Source of the DNA: Aquamicrobium sp. LC103
GTDB taxonomy: Bacteria; Pseudomonadota; Alphaproteobacteria; Rhizobiales; Rhizobiaceae
Reading direction: 5' to 3'
NCBI RefSeq assembly: GCF_001014615.2
Contig: NZ_LBCQ02000003.1
Span: 310,001 to 374,000, forward strand
DNA: 64,000 nucleotides
Below, piece after piece: positions 18,350 to 27,501 of this stretch. The position numbers were made by a program, and so were the translations under genes. The notes under the pieces are model-generated. The model was not told where the DNA came from. It made no database searches and saw only the letters and a list, made by a program, of their open reading frames with translations. Each line of letters begins with the position of its first letter. Within the stretch, counting starts at the first letter, position 1.

Positions 18350-19875
18350 TTGCCCTGCTCCCGGCGAAGCTGGGCAAGCGGCGGCCATGAATTTGCCGCC
18401 GGCGCCGCCTTGTCGGCGCGCTCGTTGAAATATTCGCCGCCCTTTTTCCGCACGTCCTCGATGGAACGGACGTTGCCGGCATACCCGCCCAGCGCCTCGT
18501 AGTGCTCGCGCCGCAGCGTGAACTCGATCGGCGCGACCAGCGCCGGCGTCGGCACGTAGCCGAAGGCGTTGCCGGGCAGGCGCGTGACGTCGACCATCAC
18601 CGTGATGCCGCCGCCGGGCCAAACATAGACCGGCGCGCCGCCGCAGGTCACATAGGTCTGCAGCCGGTGCACCGAGCGGGTGAGGTTGACCGGGTTCTCC
18701 GTCACCCCCGCCCTCAGCGAGCCGCCCGCTCCGCCCATGAACAGCACCGTGCAAAGCGCCGGCTCGCAATTGTCCTCGATCAGGTCTACCGATTTGCGCA
18801 GCCGCTCGGGAAACGGCTTTTCGACCGGCTTCAGCGCGTCGTTCAGCTCGTAATAGGCGAACTGTTCGCCCGTGGTCGACACCATCAGAAGCGACAATCC
18901 CGGCCGCGCGCCCTTCTTCGGGTTGAACTCGCCCAGTATCTCGAGCGGATCGGAGACCATCGTGCCACCCCAGCCGAGGCCTGGCTCGGACACCTTGAAA
19001 TAGCGGCCGGGCGTGGAGCGCCGCCCGAGGATCTTGATCCCGGTATCCGGCCAGCCGATCACCTTGCCCGCCTGGTGCTCCGAGACGACGCCGGTGATGT
19101 GGTCGTCGACCACCACCACCTCGTCGACGAGGTCCTTCCATTGCGTGGCGAACATGCCGATGGTGGCCGAGCCGCAGCCGACGCGCATCCTCTGTTCCAG
19201 CTTGCCGTCGATCACCGGCGCCTTGCCGGCCTCAACCACGACGGTCGCGCCGTCGTCGATGGTCAGCTCCACCGGTTGCCTGTTGCACAGCGCCAGCAGC
19301 GTGTCGCAGGTGACCCGGCCCTCCGATTTCGAGCCGCCGGTCAGATGCGCGACGCCACCGAGCGACAGCATCTGCGAGCCGTATTCGGCCGTCGTCACAT
19401 GGCCGACCGCCTCGCCATTGGCGCGCACCGTCGCCGCTTCGTGGCCGAGATGGCGATCGGTGTCGATCTTCACCTTGACGCCGCAATAGCTGAAGATGCC
19501 TTCCGTCACCACGGTGACGAGATCGACGCCCTCGACCTCCTGGCTGACGATGAAGGGTGCCGGCTTGTAGTCCGGATAGGTCGTGCCGGCACCGATCCCG
19601 GTGACGAAGGGCCGCGCCGTGCCGACCGGATTGCCGTCCCACGCACCGCCGCTCGCGAAAGGCACGACCTCCCCGCCCGTCTCGGCCCGATGCTCGAGTA
19701 TGGTCACCGGGTCGCAGCGCACGATCCTGCCGTCGAAATTGCCGTAGCGGTCGCAGGCGCCCGTGCGTCCCTCGGCGATGTAGCACATCACCGGGCAGGC
19801 ATCGCAGCGCAGCTTCTCCCCGGCCTGCCGCGCGCCGGGCTCATGCGTCTCGAAACGTTCCGAAAGCTCGCTCAT
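18346..19875 (-). CDS. 6-hydroxynicotinate reductase
   Basis: 509 residues. Matches 6-hydroxynicotinate reductase, which in Eubacterium barkeri reduces 6-hydroxynicotinate with ferredoxin to 1,4,5,6-tetrahydro-6-oxonicotinate, breaking ring aromaticity without oxygen. An N-terminal cysteine cluster (CDACPVMC, then a fourth Cys in RTGACDRY, residues 24-41) fits an iron-sulfur site; later blocks include RMRVGCGSATIGMF and TCGGAPVYVWPGGGI. The ATG at 19875 is preferred because the frame upstream crosses a mosaic repeat. Its stop overlaps the next gene. Between a molybdenum hydroxylase and ring-cleavage candidates it fits a reductive nicotinate pathway; the exact ring substrate remains inference. 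Confidence 0.82.
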   Translation of the reverse strand: MSELSERFETHEPGARQAGEKLRCDACPVMCYIAEGRTGACDRYGNFDGRIVRCDPVTILEHRAETGGEVVPFASGGAWDGNPVGTARPFVTGIGAGTTYPDYKPAPFIVSQEVEGVDLVTVVTEGIFSYCGVKVKIDTDRHLGHEAATVRANGEAVGHVTTAEYGSQMLSLGGVAHLTGGSKSEGRVTCDTLLALCNRQPVELTIDDGATVVVEAGKAPVIDGKLEQRMRVGCGSATIGMFATQWKDLVDEVVVVDDHITGVVSEHQAGKVIGWPDTGIKILGRRSTPGRYFKVSEPGLGWGGTMVSDPLEILGEFNPKKGARPGLSLLMVSTTGEQFAYYELNDALKPVEKPFPERLRKSVDLIEDNCEPALCTVLFMGGAGGSLRAGVTENPVNLTRSVHRLQTYVTCGGAPVYVWPGGGITVMVDVTRLPGNAFGYVPTPALVAPIEFTLRREHYEALGGYAGNVRSIEDVRKKGGEYFNERADKAAPAANSWPPLAQLRREQGK

Positions 19876-19878
19876 GGC

Positions 19879-20035
19879 GCCATGCCCCCTCCGCCTCGCT
19901 CCGCTCGGCACCTCCCCCGCTTCGCAGGGGAGGAGCCCGGGTCGCAGGCGGCCACAACGCCGGATCCTCCCCCGTTCACGGGGGAGGGGGACAATGCGAA
20001 GCATGGTGAAGGGGGCGGACCCTCCACGTTCATTG
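19879..20035. repeat. GC-rich mosaic repeat, copy 3
   Basis: Between the 6-hydroxynicotinate reductase and hydroxylase genes. It has CTTCGCAGGGGAGGAGCC, a GGGTCGCAGGCGGCC core, the hairpin CTCCCCCGTTCACGGGGGAG and AATGCGAAGCATGG. The order hairpin, core, hairpin matches copy 1. It lies within the operon transcript. Confidence 0.75.
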
Positions 20036-20122
20036 GCGCGCCAAAGGACGCGCGCGCCCGGCGGTTCGCCCTGGCGACTGACCGCCGAAGACGGTGGCGC
20101 GTGCAACGATGCCGATCCGCGG

Positions 20123-22981
20123 TCATCGTCCCGCCCGCCTCATCGCCGCGAGCACCCGGTCAGGCGTCGCCGGCAGGCGCTCGATCCTGGCGCCCGAGGC
20201 ATGCCTGATCGCGTTGATGATCGCCGGTGCCGTCGGGATCAGCACATGCTCGCCCAGCCCCTTGGCGCCATACGGGCCTTCCGGGTCGGGAACCTCCACC
20301 AGAATCGTCTCGATCGGCGGCACGTCGCCGATCGTCGGGATCAGGTAGTCATGCAGGTTTTCGGTGCGGCCGGGCACATACTCCTCCATCAGCGCCATGC
20401 CGATGCCCTGGGCGATACCGCCCTCCACCTGGCCCTCGGCCAGCAACGGATTGATCGCGCGGCCGACATCGTGCGCCGCCGTGATCTTCACGAGCCTGAC
20501 CGTGCCGAGCCTCATGTCGACCTCCAGCTCGGCGATCTGCGCGCCGTAGCCGTAGACGGCGTAGGGCTTGCCCTGGCCCTTGGCGTCGAGCGCCACAGTC
20601 GGCGGATCGTAGCTCTCGACGGCGGAGAAGACGAAGCCGTTCTCGTCAGGCGGCAACCCGCCGAGCTCTATCGTGCGGCTCGCATCGCCCTCGCTCACCC
20701 TGATCGCGGCGCCGTCGAGCCCGAGACGGGCATTTTCCGAGACGTTGGCGAAGCGCAGGATCTTCTCGCGCAGCGCCCTTGCCGATTTCTCCGCCGCCTT
20801 GCCGGAAATATAGGTCTGGCGCGAGCCCGACGTCTTTCCCGCGTCCGGCGTCGCCGCCGTGTCGCCATGGACGAGGGTGAAATCCGACAGAGGCAGGCCG
20901 AGCGCTTCCGCCGCGATCTGCGGAATGACCGTGTTGGAGCCCTGGCCGATATCGACCGCGCCCTGGTGCATCACCAGCCGGCCCTCGGCCGTGATGCCGA
21001 TCTTCATCGTCGAGGGGTTGGGAATGCCGGTATTGCCGCAGCCATACCAGCAGGAGGCGACACCCACGCCGCGCTTGCGCCCTTCGTTCGCGGCGTTGAA
21101 CGCTTCCGCCTCGCCGAGCGCCCGCCGCCAGTGCGGCGCCAGCGCCTCGAGGCATTCGACGATGCCGACGCCCCGTTCCATGACATGGCCGCAGACCGTC
21201 GGCTGGCCATTGCGCAGGGCGTTCCTCAGCCGGAAGTCGAGCCGGTCGATGCCGAGCCTCCCGGCGAGCTCGTCATAGAGCGTTTCCTGCATCAGCGCCG
21301 CCTGCGGCACGCCGAAGCCCCTGAACGCGCCGGAGATCGGCCCATTGGTGTGGATCGCGCGCCCGACCGCGCGATAGTTCGGCGTGAAATAGGGACCCGA
21401 CGCATGGACCGGCACACGCGTCGCCACGGTCGGGCCCCAGCTCGCATAGGCACCGGTATTGAAATCGCCGTCGAAGACCATGCCGGTGACGCGGCCGTCG
21501 CGGTCGGCGCCGATCGTCGCCTTCATCGAGGCGGGATGGCGTTTCGTCGTCGAGCTCATCGATTCCTGCCGCGTGTAGACCAGCGTGGCAGGACGCCCGG
21601 TCTTCAGCGCGACGAGGCCGATCAATGGCTGCACCGAGAGGTCGAGCTTGGAGCCGAAGCCCCCGCCGGTCGCGGTCGGAACGATGCGCACCTTCTCGGG
21701 CGCGAGGCCGAGCACGGTCGCCGTGTCGTCGCGGTCCATGATCGGCGACTGGGTGCACGCCTTTATGACCAGCATTTCGCCGTCCATGAAGGCGTAACCG
21801 GCCTCCGGCTCGATATAGGCGTGCTCGACATAGGACGTCTCGAGCGCACCGCTGACGGTGACCGCCGAAGCCTCGATCGCGGCGGCCGCGTCGCCCCGCT
21901 CGACGAAGCCTTCGGTCATCACATTGCCGCTCCTGCCCTCGTGCAGGTCGGCGAAGCCGTCGCGCGCTTGCGCCGGCGTCAGCGCATGCGGCAGTTCCTC
22001 CCAGGTGACCGGAAAAGCCGAAATGTCGAAATCCTCGATCGCCGTCCGCTCTCCCGCGATCAGCGCCACCGCCTCGCCCCGAAACCGCGCGCGGCCTTCG
22101 GCGAGCGCCGGCTGATCGGCGAAGGGCGGAATGACGCCGAAACGGTTCTTGCCGGGAATGTCGCTCGCCGTGAACACGGCGACGATGCCGGGCGTGCCGC
22201 GCACGAAGCCCGCGAGATCGCCGAAGGCGAACCGCGCATGCCAATGAGGCGATCGCACCGCCAGCACCGACAGCGCGTCCGCCGGCCGCTCGTCCGCGCC
22301 GAACCGGTCCGCGCCCGTCACCTTCTGCACACCGTCGAGGCGTGGGACCGAAGCGCCGACGCCGCACCCTCCATCCGCCTTGTATGGGGGGACACAATCA
22401 GCATCCCCCTCAGGCCTGCCGGCCAGCGATTGCTGGTAAGTCGCAGGTTCTTCAGCGTTTGAGGAGATCATCGCGGAAGCGGCCGGCAAGCCAGGGGAGG
22501 ATATTCCTCCCGAGCGCCCCTCCCCCGCCTCCATCACCGCCTTGACGATCTTGCGATAGCCGGTGCAGCGGCAGAGCACGCCGCCCAGCGCGTCCTTGAC
22601 CTCGTCCTCGCTCGGCGCCGGGTTCGTCTCCAGCATCGCCGTCGCCGTCACCAGCAGGCCCGGCGTGCAGATGCCGCATTGCGCCGCGCCGTTTCTCAGG
22701 AACGACGCCTGCAGGTCGGAAAGCCTGCCGTTCGCCAGCCCCTCCACCGTGCGCACCTTGGCGCCCGCGACGCTCGCCGCCGGCACCAGGCAGGAGCAGA
22801 CCGGCTCATCGTCGACGATCACCGTGCAGGCGCCGCAATCGCCCGCGTCGCAGCCGACCTTCGTGCCCGTCAGGTGTAGCTCGTCGCGCAGCAGCGCCGA
22901 GAGCCGCATCACCGGCGGCACCGTCACCGTCACGGCGTCGCCATTGACCTCCAGCGAGACGGTCGCGCGTTCGAAGCTCAT
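20123..22981 (-). CDS. Molybdenum hydroxylase with fused [2Fe-2S] and Mo-binding domains (nicotinate hydroxylase/xanthine dehydrogenase type)
   Basis: 952 residues. Residues 1-152 form a two-cluster [2Fe-2S] subunit: C44, C49, C52 and C64 (plant-type cluster), then C102, C105, C137 and C139. After a linker of about 58 residues, 211-952 form a molybdopterin-binding subunit with [32 protein letters not shown] and the active-site glutamate in GAKGLGE. Such enzymes hydroxylate N-heterocycles with water oxygen and pass electrons through Fe-S to FAD. The ATG overlaps the stop of the FAD-subunit gene (ATGA). A fused Fe-S/Mo chain is known in aldehyde oxidoreductases, but the linker here looks repeat-derived. 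Substrate nicotinate is inferred from the neighbouring reductase and nicotinamidase. Confidence 0.85.
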   Translation of the reverse strand: MSFERATVSLEVNGDAVTVTVPPVMRLSALLRDELHLTGTKVGCDAGDCGACTVIVDDEPVCSCLVPAASVAGAKVRTVEGLANGRLSDLQASFLRNGAAQCGICTPGLLVTATAMLETNPAPSEDEVKDALGGVLCRCTGYRKIVKAVMEAGEGRSGGISSPGLPAASAMISSNAEEPATYQQSLAGRPEGDADCVPPYKADGGCGVGASVPRLDGVQKVTGADRFGADERPADALSVLAVRSPHWHARFAFGDLAGFVRGTPGIVAVFTASDIPGKNRFGVIPPFADQPALAEGRARFRGEAVALIAGERTAIEDFDISAFPVTWEELPHALTPAQARDGFADLHEGRSGNVMTEGFVERGDAAAAIEASAVTVSGALETSYVEHAYIEPEAGYAFMDGEMLVIKACTQSPIMDRDDTATVLGLAPEKVRIVPTATGGGFGSKLDLSVQPLIGLVALKTGRPATLVYTRQESMSSTTKRHPASMKATIGADRDGRVTGMVFDGDFNTGAYASWGPTVATRVPVHASGPYFTPNYRAVGRAIHTNGPISGAFRGFGVPQAALMQETLYDELAGRLGIDRLDFRLRNALRNGQPTVCGHVMERGVGIVECLEALAPHWRRALGEAEAFNAANEGRKRGVGVASCWYGCGNTGIPNPSTMKIGITAEGRLVMHQGAVDIGQGSNTVIPQIAAEALGLPLSDFTLVHGDTAATPDAGKTSGSRQTYISGKAAEKSARALREKILRFANVSENARLGLDGAAIRVSEGDASRTIELGGLPPDENGFVFSAVESYDPPTVALDAKGQGKPYAVYGYGAQIAELEVDMRLGTVRLVKITAAHDVGRAINPLLAEGQVEGGIAQGIGMALMEEYVPGRTENLHDYLIPTIGDVPPIETILVEVPDPEGPYGAKGLGEHVLIPTAPAIINAIRHASGARIERLPATPDRVLAAMRRAGR

Positions 22982-23868
22982 GCGGCCACGCCCCCTGCCC
23001 GCTCGAATGCCGTGCCGGCGGTCGCCAGCGCGCCTCGCAACGCGCGCGCCGCGATCTCGCGCGCCGCCTCTCGGCGGTATTCGGCCGTGGCGCGTACGTC
23101 GTCGATCGGCCTCAACTCCTCGAACGGCCAGCCCGCGACGGCCTCGACCAACGAGGCATCGGCGTGCCTTCCGACAAGCCTTCCTTCGAGTTCCGGAAAA
23201 CGCAGCGCCGCCGGCGAGCACGAGCCGACGGAAAGCGCGAGCTCCCGCACCGTTCCCTCCGCATCGACGGAGATTCTCGCCGCCGCCATCGCGATCGAGA
23301 TGACGAGATAGCGCCGCGCTCCCAGCTTGACGAAATGCGAGCTTCCGCCGGCGGAAGCCGTCGGCACGCGCACCGCCGTCACCAGCTCGCCCGGTTCCAG
23401 CGCCGTTCGCCGGTTGCCGAGAACGAAATCCGCGAGCCGCACGAGCCGCCCGCCCGCCACCGAGCGGATTTCCACCTCGGCGTCGAGCGCGAGCAGCGGC
23501 GGCACGCCGTCCGCCGCCGGCGAGGCGTTGCAGAGATTGCCGGCGATCGTGCCCGAATTCTGGATCTGTATGGAGCCCACTTCGCGCGCCGCGAGCTTCA
23601 GCGCATCGAAGGCCCGGGGAAGGTCGTGGCGGATGATGTCGGTCCAGCTCGCCCGCGCGCCGAAGACGAAATGCGTCCCGGTCCGCCCGATCGCGCGCAG
23701 CTCCGCAAGCCCGTTGATGTCGAGGATGTTTTCGCGAAACGGTCTCGCGCCCTGCACCGGGTAGAAATCGGTACCCCCGGCAAGAACCCGCCAGTGGTCC
23801 TCGCCGAGTAGCGCGACTGCCTCGTCCAATGACTTCGGTCTCGCGTAGCGCATGGCTATCTCTCCCAT
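22978..23868 (-). CDS. FAD-binding subunit of the molybdenum hydroxylase
   Basis: 296 residues from the ATG at 23868, or 291 from 23853 ([13 protein letters not shown]). Matches the CoxM/XdhB-type FAD subunit: [12 protein letters not shown] near residue 30, and [20 protein letters not shown] near 100-120 hold the flavin pyrophosphate-binding motifs. It takes electrons from the [2Fe-2S] domain of the partner and gives them to an acceptor. It is the first gene of the minus-strand island operon and overlaps the next by four bases. An open frame continues upstream past the divergent promoter but shows no family similarity there. Confidence 0.9.
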   Translation of the reverse strand: MGEIAMRYARPKSLDEAVALLGEDHWRVLAGGTDFYPVQGARPFRENILDINGLAELRAIGRTGTHFVFGARASWTDIIRHDLPRAFDALKLAAREVGSIQIQNSGTIAGNLCNASPAADGVPPLLALDAEVEIRSVAGGRLVRLADFVLGNRRTALEPGELVTAVRVPTASAGGSSHFVKLGARRYLVISIAMAAARISVDAEGTVRELALSVGSCSPAALRFPELEGRLVGRHADASLVEAVAGWPFEELRPIDDVRATAEYRREAAREIAARALRGALATAGTAFERAGGVAA

Positions 23869-23890
23869 CGGAAGAATGCGCTGAAATTCG

Positions 23891-23902
23891 TTCGTATGCA
23901 AA
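23891..23902. promoter_or_regulatory. Candidate operator shared by the catabolic island (hydroxylase/pncA side)
   Basis: TTCGTATGCAAA, 23 bases upstream of the FAD-subunit ATG at 23868 and 109 bases before pncA. It fits TTNGTATRCAAA like the site at 12236-12247, and the wider TCGTATGCAAACGA is an imperfect palindrome with six of seven pairs. Its position next to the start would suit repression. Binding by the local MarR protein is inference. Confidence 0.5.
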
Positions 23903-24010
23903 CGATATTGCGGAGCGGCTTGCCAAAGCGGCGATTTGAGATCAGCCTTGCGCAACCCCGGCCTGCGATGTTTCGCGGCGGGAATCCATGGAACTGTCTT
24001 GGAGTGGAAA

Positions 24011-24610
24011 ATGGCTGGTAGCGCCCTGGTCGTCATCGACATTCAGAACGATTTCTGCCCCGGCGGCGCGCTGGCGGTCGCCAGCGGCGACGAGATCGTC
24101 CCGCTGGTCAACGGCCTCATCGCCGATGCCGACCATGTCGTGCTCACGCAGGACTGGCACCCGGCCGGTCATTCCAGCTTCGCCTCCACCCATCCGGGCA
24201 AGGATCCGTTTCAGACGATCGACGTCAGCTACGGCCCGCAGACGCTGTGGCCCGACCATTGCGTACAGGGCAGCGAAGGTGCGCTGTTTCACCCGAAGCT
24301 CGAATGGGCCAAAGCGGAACTCGTCATCCGCAAGGGATTCCGCCCCTCGATCGACAGCTATTCCGCCTTTTTCGAGAACGACCGCCGAACTCCGACCGGG
24401 CTCGCCGGCTATCTGCGCGAACGCGGCATCTCCAACCTGACGCTGGTGGGGCTGGCGACGGATTTCTGCGTCGCTTATTCGGCGCTCGACGCCGTCAGCG
24501 AGGGCTTTCACGCCACCGTGCGGCTCGACGCCTGCCGCGCCATCGATCTTGACGGCTCGCTCGCTGAAATGACGCAGCGCATGCGCAGGGCCGGCGTCAG
24601 GCTGGCCTGA
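24011..24610 (+). CDS. pncA: Nicotinamidase (isochorismatase-fold)
   Basis: 199 residues. Hydrolyses nicotinamide to nicotinate and ammonia. ALVVIDIQNDFCPGGAL near residues 5-21 carries the catalytic Asp, TQDWHPAGHSSF the metal-binding Asp and His residues, and LVGLATDFCVAYSA the catalytic Cys near residue 156. The ATG has GGAG eight bases upstream. It is divergent from the hydroxylase operon and shares its promoter gap with the candidate operator. It could serve NAD salvage alone, but here it would also feed nicotinate into the adjacent pathway. Confidence 0.93.
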   Translation: MAGSALVVIDIQNDFCPGGALAVASGDEIVPLVNGLIADADHVVLTQDWHPAGHSSFASTHPGKDPFQTIDVSYGPQTLWPDHCVQGSEGALFHPKLEWAKAELVIRKGFRPSIDSYSAFFENDRRTPTGLAGYLRERGISNLTLVGLATDFCVAYSALDAVSEGFHATVRLDACRAIDLDGSLAEMTQRMRRAGVRLA

Positions 24611-24620
24611 CCCCGGCGCC

Positions 24621-25814
24621 TCACGAGGCGCGAGCGATCGCGCCTTCGTTCGCGCTCGCGGCGCGGGCAAGCAGGTCGCACACCGCAACGACGTCGCCAT
24701 CCGCCATCTGCGGATAGAGCGGCAGGATGACGGTCGCGAGCTGTGCCGCCGCGCTGCGCCGCAGCCCCGATCCGAGACGGTGCGAAGACGCCTCCGCATA
24801 GGCCTTCTCGCGGTGGCTGTTCATCACGCCGCGTCGCGTCGACACGCCGGCGTCGAGCATTTCCTGCATCACCGCATGCTGGTCGGCCCATTCCGGCAGG
24901 AAGATGCAATAGCTCTGCCAGTTGCTCCGCGCCCATTCGGGCTCGCTTGGCGGCAGGATGCCCGGAACCCGGCGCAAGCGCTCGTCATAGAGTCTCGCCA
25001 GGTGCCGCCGGCGCTCGACGATCTCCGGCAGGCGTCGCAGCTGCTCCCGTCCGATCGCGGCCTGCAAATCCGTCATGCGATAGTTGAAGCCGAGCTCCGG
25101 GTAATCCTCGTAGATCACCTGCCGCGAGCCGTGCCTGACCGCGTCGGTCACGCTCATCCCGTGCTGCCGCCACAGCCGGAACTTCGCGTCATATTCGGGG
25201 TTCGCCGTCGTCAGCATGCCGCCGTCGCCGGTGGTGATCACCTTGCGCGGATGGAACGAGAAGCAGGCGATGTCGCCGTGCGGCCGGCCGATCTTCTCCC
25301 ATTGCCCGTTCCACAGCATCTCGCTGCCGATCGCGCAGGCCGCGTCCTCGACCACCTTGATCCCGCGCCGCCGCGCGATCTCGAGCACGCGCCGTATGTC
25401 GCACGGCATGCCGAGCTGGTGCACGCACAGGATCGCCTTGGTGCGCGCGGTGATCGCGCCCTCGATCAGTTCGGGATCGATGTTGAAGCCCCCCTCCTCC
25501 ACGTCCACGAAGACCGGCACGGCCCCGCAATAGCGGATGGCGTTGGCGGTGGCGATGAAGGAATGGCTGACGGTGACGACCTCGTCGCCGGCGCCCACGC
25601 CGACTGCCAGAAGCGCCAGATGCAGCGCGGTCGTGCAGTTCGACGTCGCGCAGGCGTGCGGCGCGCCGACATATTCGGCGAACTCGCGTTCGAAGGCGGC
25701 GACCTCCGGCCCCTGCGTCACCCAGCCCGACATGATCACCCGGCGGGCGGCTTCCGCTTCCGCCTCGCCGAGAACCGGCTTGGCGACGGCGATCTGTTGC
25801 TGAAGTTTGGTCAT
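24621..25814 (-). CDS. DegT/DnrJ/EryC1/StrS-family sugar aminotransferase (first of two)
   Basis: 397 residues. A PLP-dependent aminotransferase acting on a keto-sugar nucleotide. The PLP lysine lies in FSFHPRKVITTGDGG; VVEDAACAIGSE and GFNYRMTDLQAAIG are family blocks. The ATG at 25814 overlaps the stop of the epimerase gene (ATGA). It is the last gene of a six-gene minus-strand amino-sugar operon. Whether it makes a 4-amino or 3-amino sugar cannot be told from sequence alone; pairing with the upstream epimerase suggests a 4-keto or 3-keto substrate made by that protein. Confidence 0.9.
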   Translation of the reverse strand: MTKLQQQIAVAKPVLGEAEAEAARRVIMSGWVTQGPEVAAFEREFAEYVGAPHACATSNCTTALHLALLAVGVGAGDEVVTVSHSFIATANAIRYCGAVPVFVDVEEGGFNIDPELIEGAITARTKAILCVHQLGMPCDIRRVLEIARRRGIKVVEDAACAIGSEMLWNGQWEKIGRPHGDIACFSFHPRKVITTGDGGMLTTANPEYDAKFRLWRQHGMSVTDAVRHGSRQVIYEDYPELGFNYRMTDLQAAIGREQLRRLPEIVERRRHLARLYDERLRRVPGILPPSEPEWARSNWQSYCIFLPEWADQHAVMQEMLDAGVSTRRGVMNSHREKAYAEASSHRLGSGLRRSAAAQLATVILPLYPQMADGDVVAVCDLLARAASANEGAIARAS

Positions 25815-26785
25815 TCCGCTGCCTCCGGCGTCATCGCGCGCTCTTCGCGCCACCAGGAAACCAGGTCGCGCAACCCCTCCTCCAGCGATATCCGCGCCTC
25901 GAAGCCGATCATCGCCCTTGCCTTGCTGGTATCCGCCAGCCGGCGCGTCACCGCGTTCACCTTGCGCGCCGGCGCGTGCTGGGGCGCGAGCTTCGATTCC
26001 ATGACGCGGCTCAGCATCAGCGCCAGCTCGAGCAGGCTCGTCTCCTCGCCGCTCGCCACGTTGAAGACCTCGTCCGTCACGCCGGACTTCGCCGCCAGAA
26101 CGTTGGCGCGCGCGATGTCGGCGACATGCACGAAATCCATCGTCTGCAATCCGTCGCCATGGATCAGCGGCGCTTCGTTCGCCGCGATCCGCTCCATCCA
26201 GCGGATCAGCACCTCGGTATAGGCGCCGTGAACGTCCATGCGCGGCCCGTAGACGTTGAAATAGCGCAACGCGACGTAGTCGAGCCCGTACATCTCCGCG
26301 AACGAGCGCAGCAGCGCCTCGTTGAACACCTTGGCCGCGCCGTAGATGGTGCGGTTGTTGTAGGAATGATGCGCCTCCGTCGTCGGAAAGCTGTCGGCGA
26401 GCCCGAGCACGGAGGCCGACGAGGCGGCCACCATTTTCGACACCCCCGCCTTCACCGCCGCTTCCAGCACGTTGAACGTGCCGTCCGCCAGCACCTCCAT
26501 CGCCAGCCTCGGCTCCTCGGCGCATTGCGTGATGCGTATCGCGGCTTGGTGGAAGACGATATCGACACCGTCGAAGAGCTTGGCCAGCAGTGCCCGGTCG
26601 CGAATGTCGCCGACGACCACGTTCAGCGGAAAGCGCGAAGCGGCAAGGCGCAAATTCTCGCGCCGGCCGCGCACGAAATTGTCGAGGATGATGATCTCGC
26701 CGGGCTCCTCCAGCGCGACCAGATCGGCGATGTGCGAGCCGATCAGTCCCGCGCCGCCGGTGATCAGCACGCGCTTATTCTTCAT
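25811..26785 (-). CDS. NAD-dependent sugar epimerase/dehydratase (extended SDR)
   Basis: 324 residues. The Rossmann motif GGAGLIGSHIA (residues 10-20) binds NAD; the catalytic Tyr and Lys are in IYGAAK near residues 146-151, after the SSASV segment. RYFNVYGPRMD is typical of UDP-glucose 4-epimerase-like enzymes. It overlaps genes on both sides by four bases. It likely prepares the sugar nucleotide for the adjacent aminotransferase; precise substrate unknown. Confidence 0.88.
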   Translation of the reverse strand: MKNKRVLITGGAGLIGSHIADLVALEEPGEIIILDNFVRGRRENLRLAASRFPLNVVVGDIRDRALLAKLFDGVDIVFHQAAIRITQCAEEPRLAMEVLADGTFNVLEAAVKAGVSKMVAASSASVLGLADSFPTTEAHHSYNNRTIYGAAKVFNEALLRSFAEMYGLDYVALRYFNVYGPRMDVHGAYTEVLIRWMERIAANEAPLIHGDGLQTMDFVHVADIARANVLAAKSGVTDEVFNVASGEETSLLELALMLSRVMESKLAPQHAPARKVNAVTRRLADTSKARAMIGFEARISLEEGLRDLVSWWREERAMTPEAAE

Positions 26786-27501
26786 TGAACCGCCCTCCGA
26801 GGCAGGTTTTGCGGGTTGTCCTCGTCGGTGCGCCAGCGCAGGAAGCGCGCCGGAACGCCTGCCACGACCGAGAAAGGCTCAACGTCGGCGGTCACCACCG
26901 CCCCCGCTCCGACGATCGCGCCCTTGCCGATCGTCACGCCGGGCAAGATCGTCGCATTGGTGCCGATGTCCGCCCATGCGCCGATGCGCACCGGCCTGAT
27001 TTCGAGGTCGGTGCGCACGATCGGCACGTCGACCGGGACGCCGGTGTGCGTGGATCCCAGGATCTTCGCGCCGGGGCCGAAGCCGACATATTCCTCCATG
27101 ACGAGATCGCGCGCGTCGAGGAACGCCTGCGAACCGATCCAGACATTGTCGCCGAGGACGCAGGTGCCGTCGTAGCGGCCCTGTATGTTGGCCTGCGCCC
27201 CGATGAAGACGCGGTCGCCCAACTCGAACGTTTCCGGATGCTTGAACGAAACGCCGCTGCCCACCTGCAGGCCCTCGCCGCAACTGAGCGCGAGGCCGCG
27301 CAGGATCGCGCGACGCATCAGCGCGTCGACCGCGCCGTCGCCCCAGGAGAAGCGACCGAAGAGTTCCAGCAGCCCGCGCGCGCTGTAGGAAACCTTCAGC
27401 ATCTCCGTAAGGCCGGTCTCGTAGGCCGGCTCGGCTTTGGCGTCGCGACGGCCGTGCACGGCCGCGACGATTCTCGTCTGGCGCTTGTCGTCAATGGACA
27501 T
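26782..27501 (-). CDS. Left-handed beta-helix (hexapeptide) acyltransferase
   Basis: 239 residues. Repeated hexapeptides such as IGAQANI, VLGDNVWIGSQ, VRIGAWADIGTNATILPGVT and [14 protein letters not shown] define a trimeric left-handed beta-helix of the WbbJ/acetyltransferase group. It probably acetylates a sugar or amino sugar of the polysaccharide. It overlaps the upstream aminotransferase by 11 bases and the downstream epimerase by four, so it is translationally coupled. The N-terminal 60 residues are not part of the helix and are not recognised. Confidence 0.87.
   Translation of the reverse strand: MSIDDKRQTRIVAAVHGRRDAKAEPAYETGLTEMLKVSYSARGLLELFGRFSWGDGAVDALMRRAILRGLALSCGEGLQVGSGVSFKHPETFELGDRVFIGAQANIQGRYDGTCVLGDNVWIGSQAFLDARDLVMEEYVGFGPGAKILGSTHTGVPVDVPIVRTDLEIRPVRIGAWADIGTNATILPGVTIGKGAIVGAGAVVTADVEPFSVVAGVPARFLRWRTDEDNPQNLPRRAVQ

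Noticed and set aside
19874-22462. 862-codon open frame on the plus strand opposite the hydroxylase and a repeat
   Set aside because: Antisense to recognised molybdenum-binding motifs, with no ribosome-binding site and Arg-rich composition.
24616-24631. GCGCCT-CACG-AGGCGC hairpin between pncA and the aminotransferase gene as a terminator
   Set aside because: The stem overlaps the aminotransferase stop and no T-run follows on either strand.
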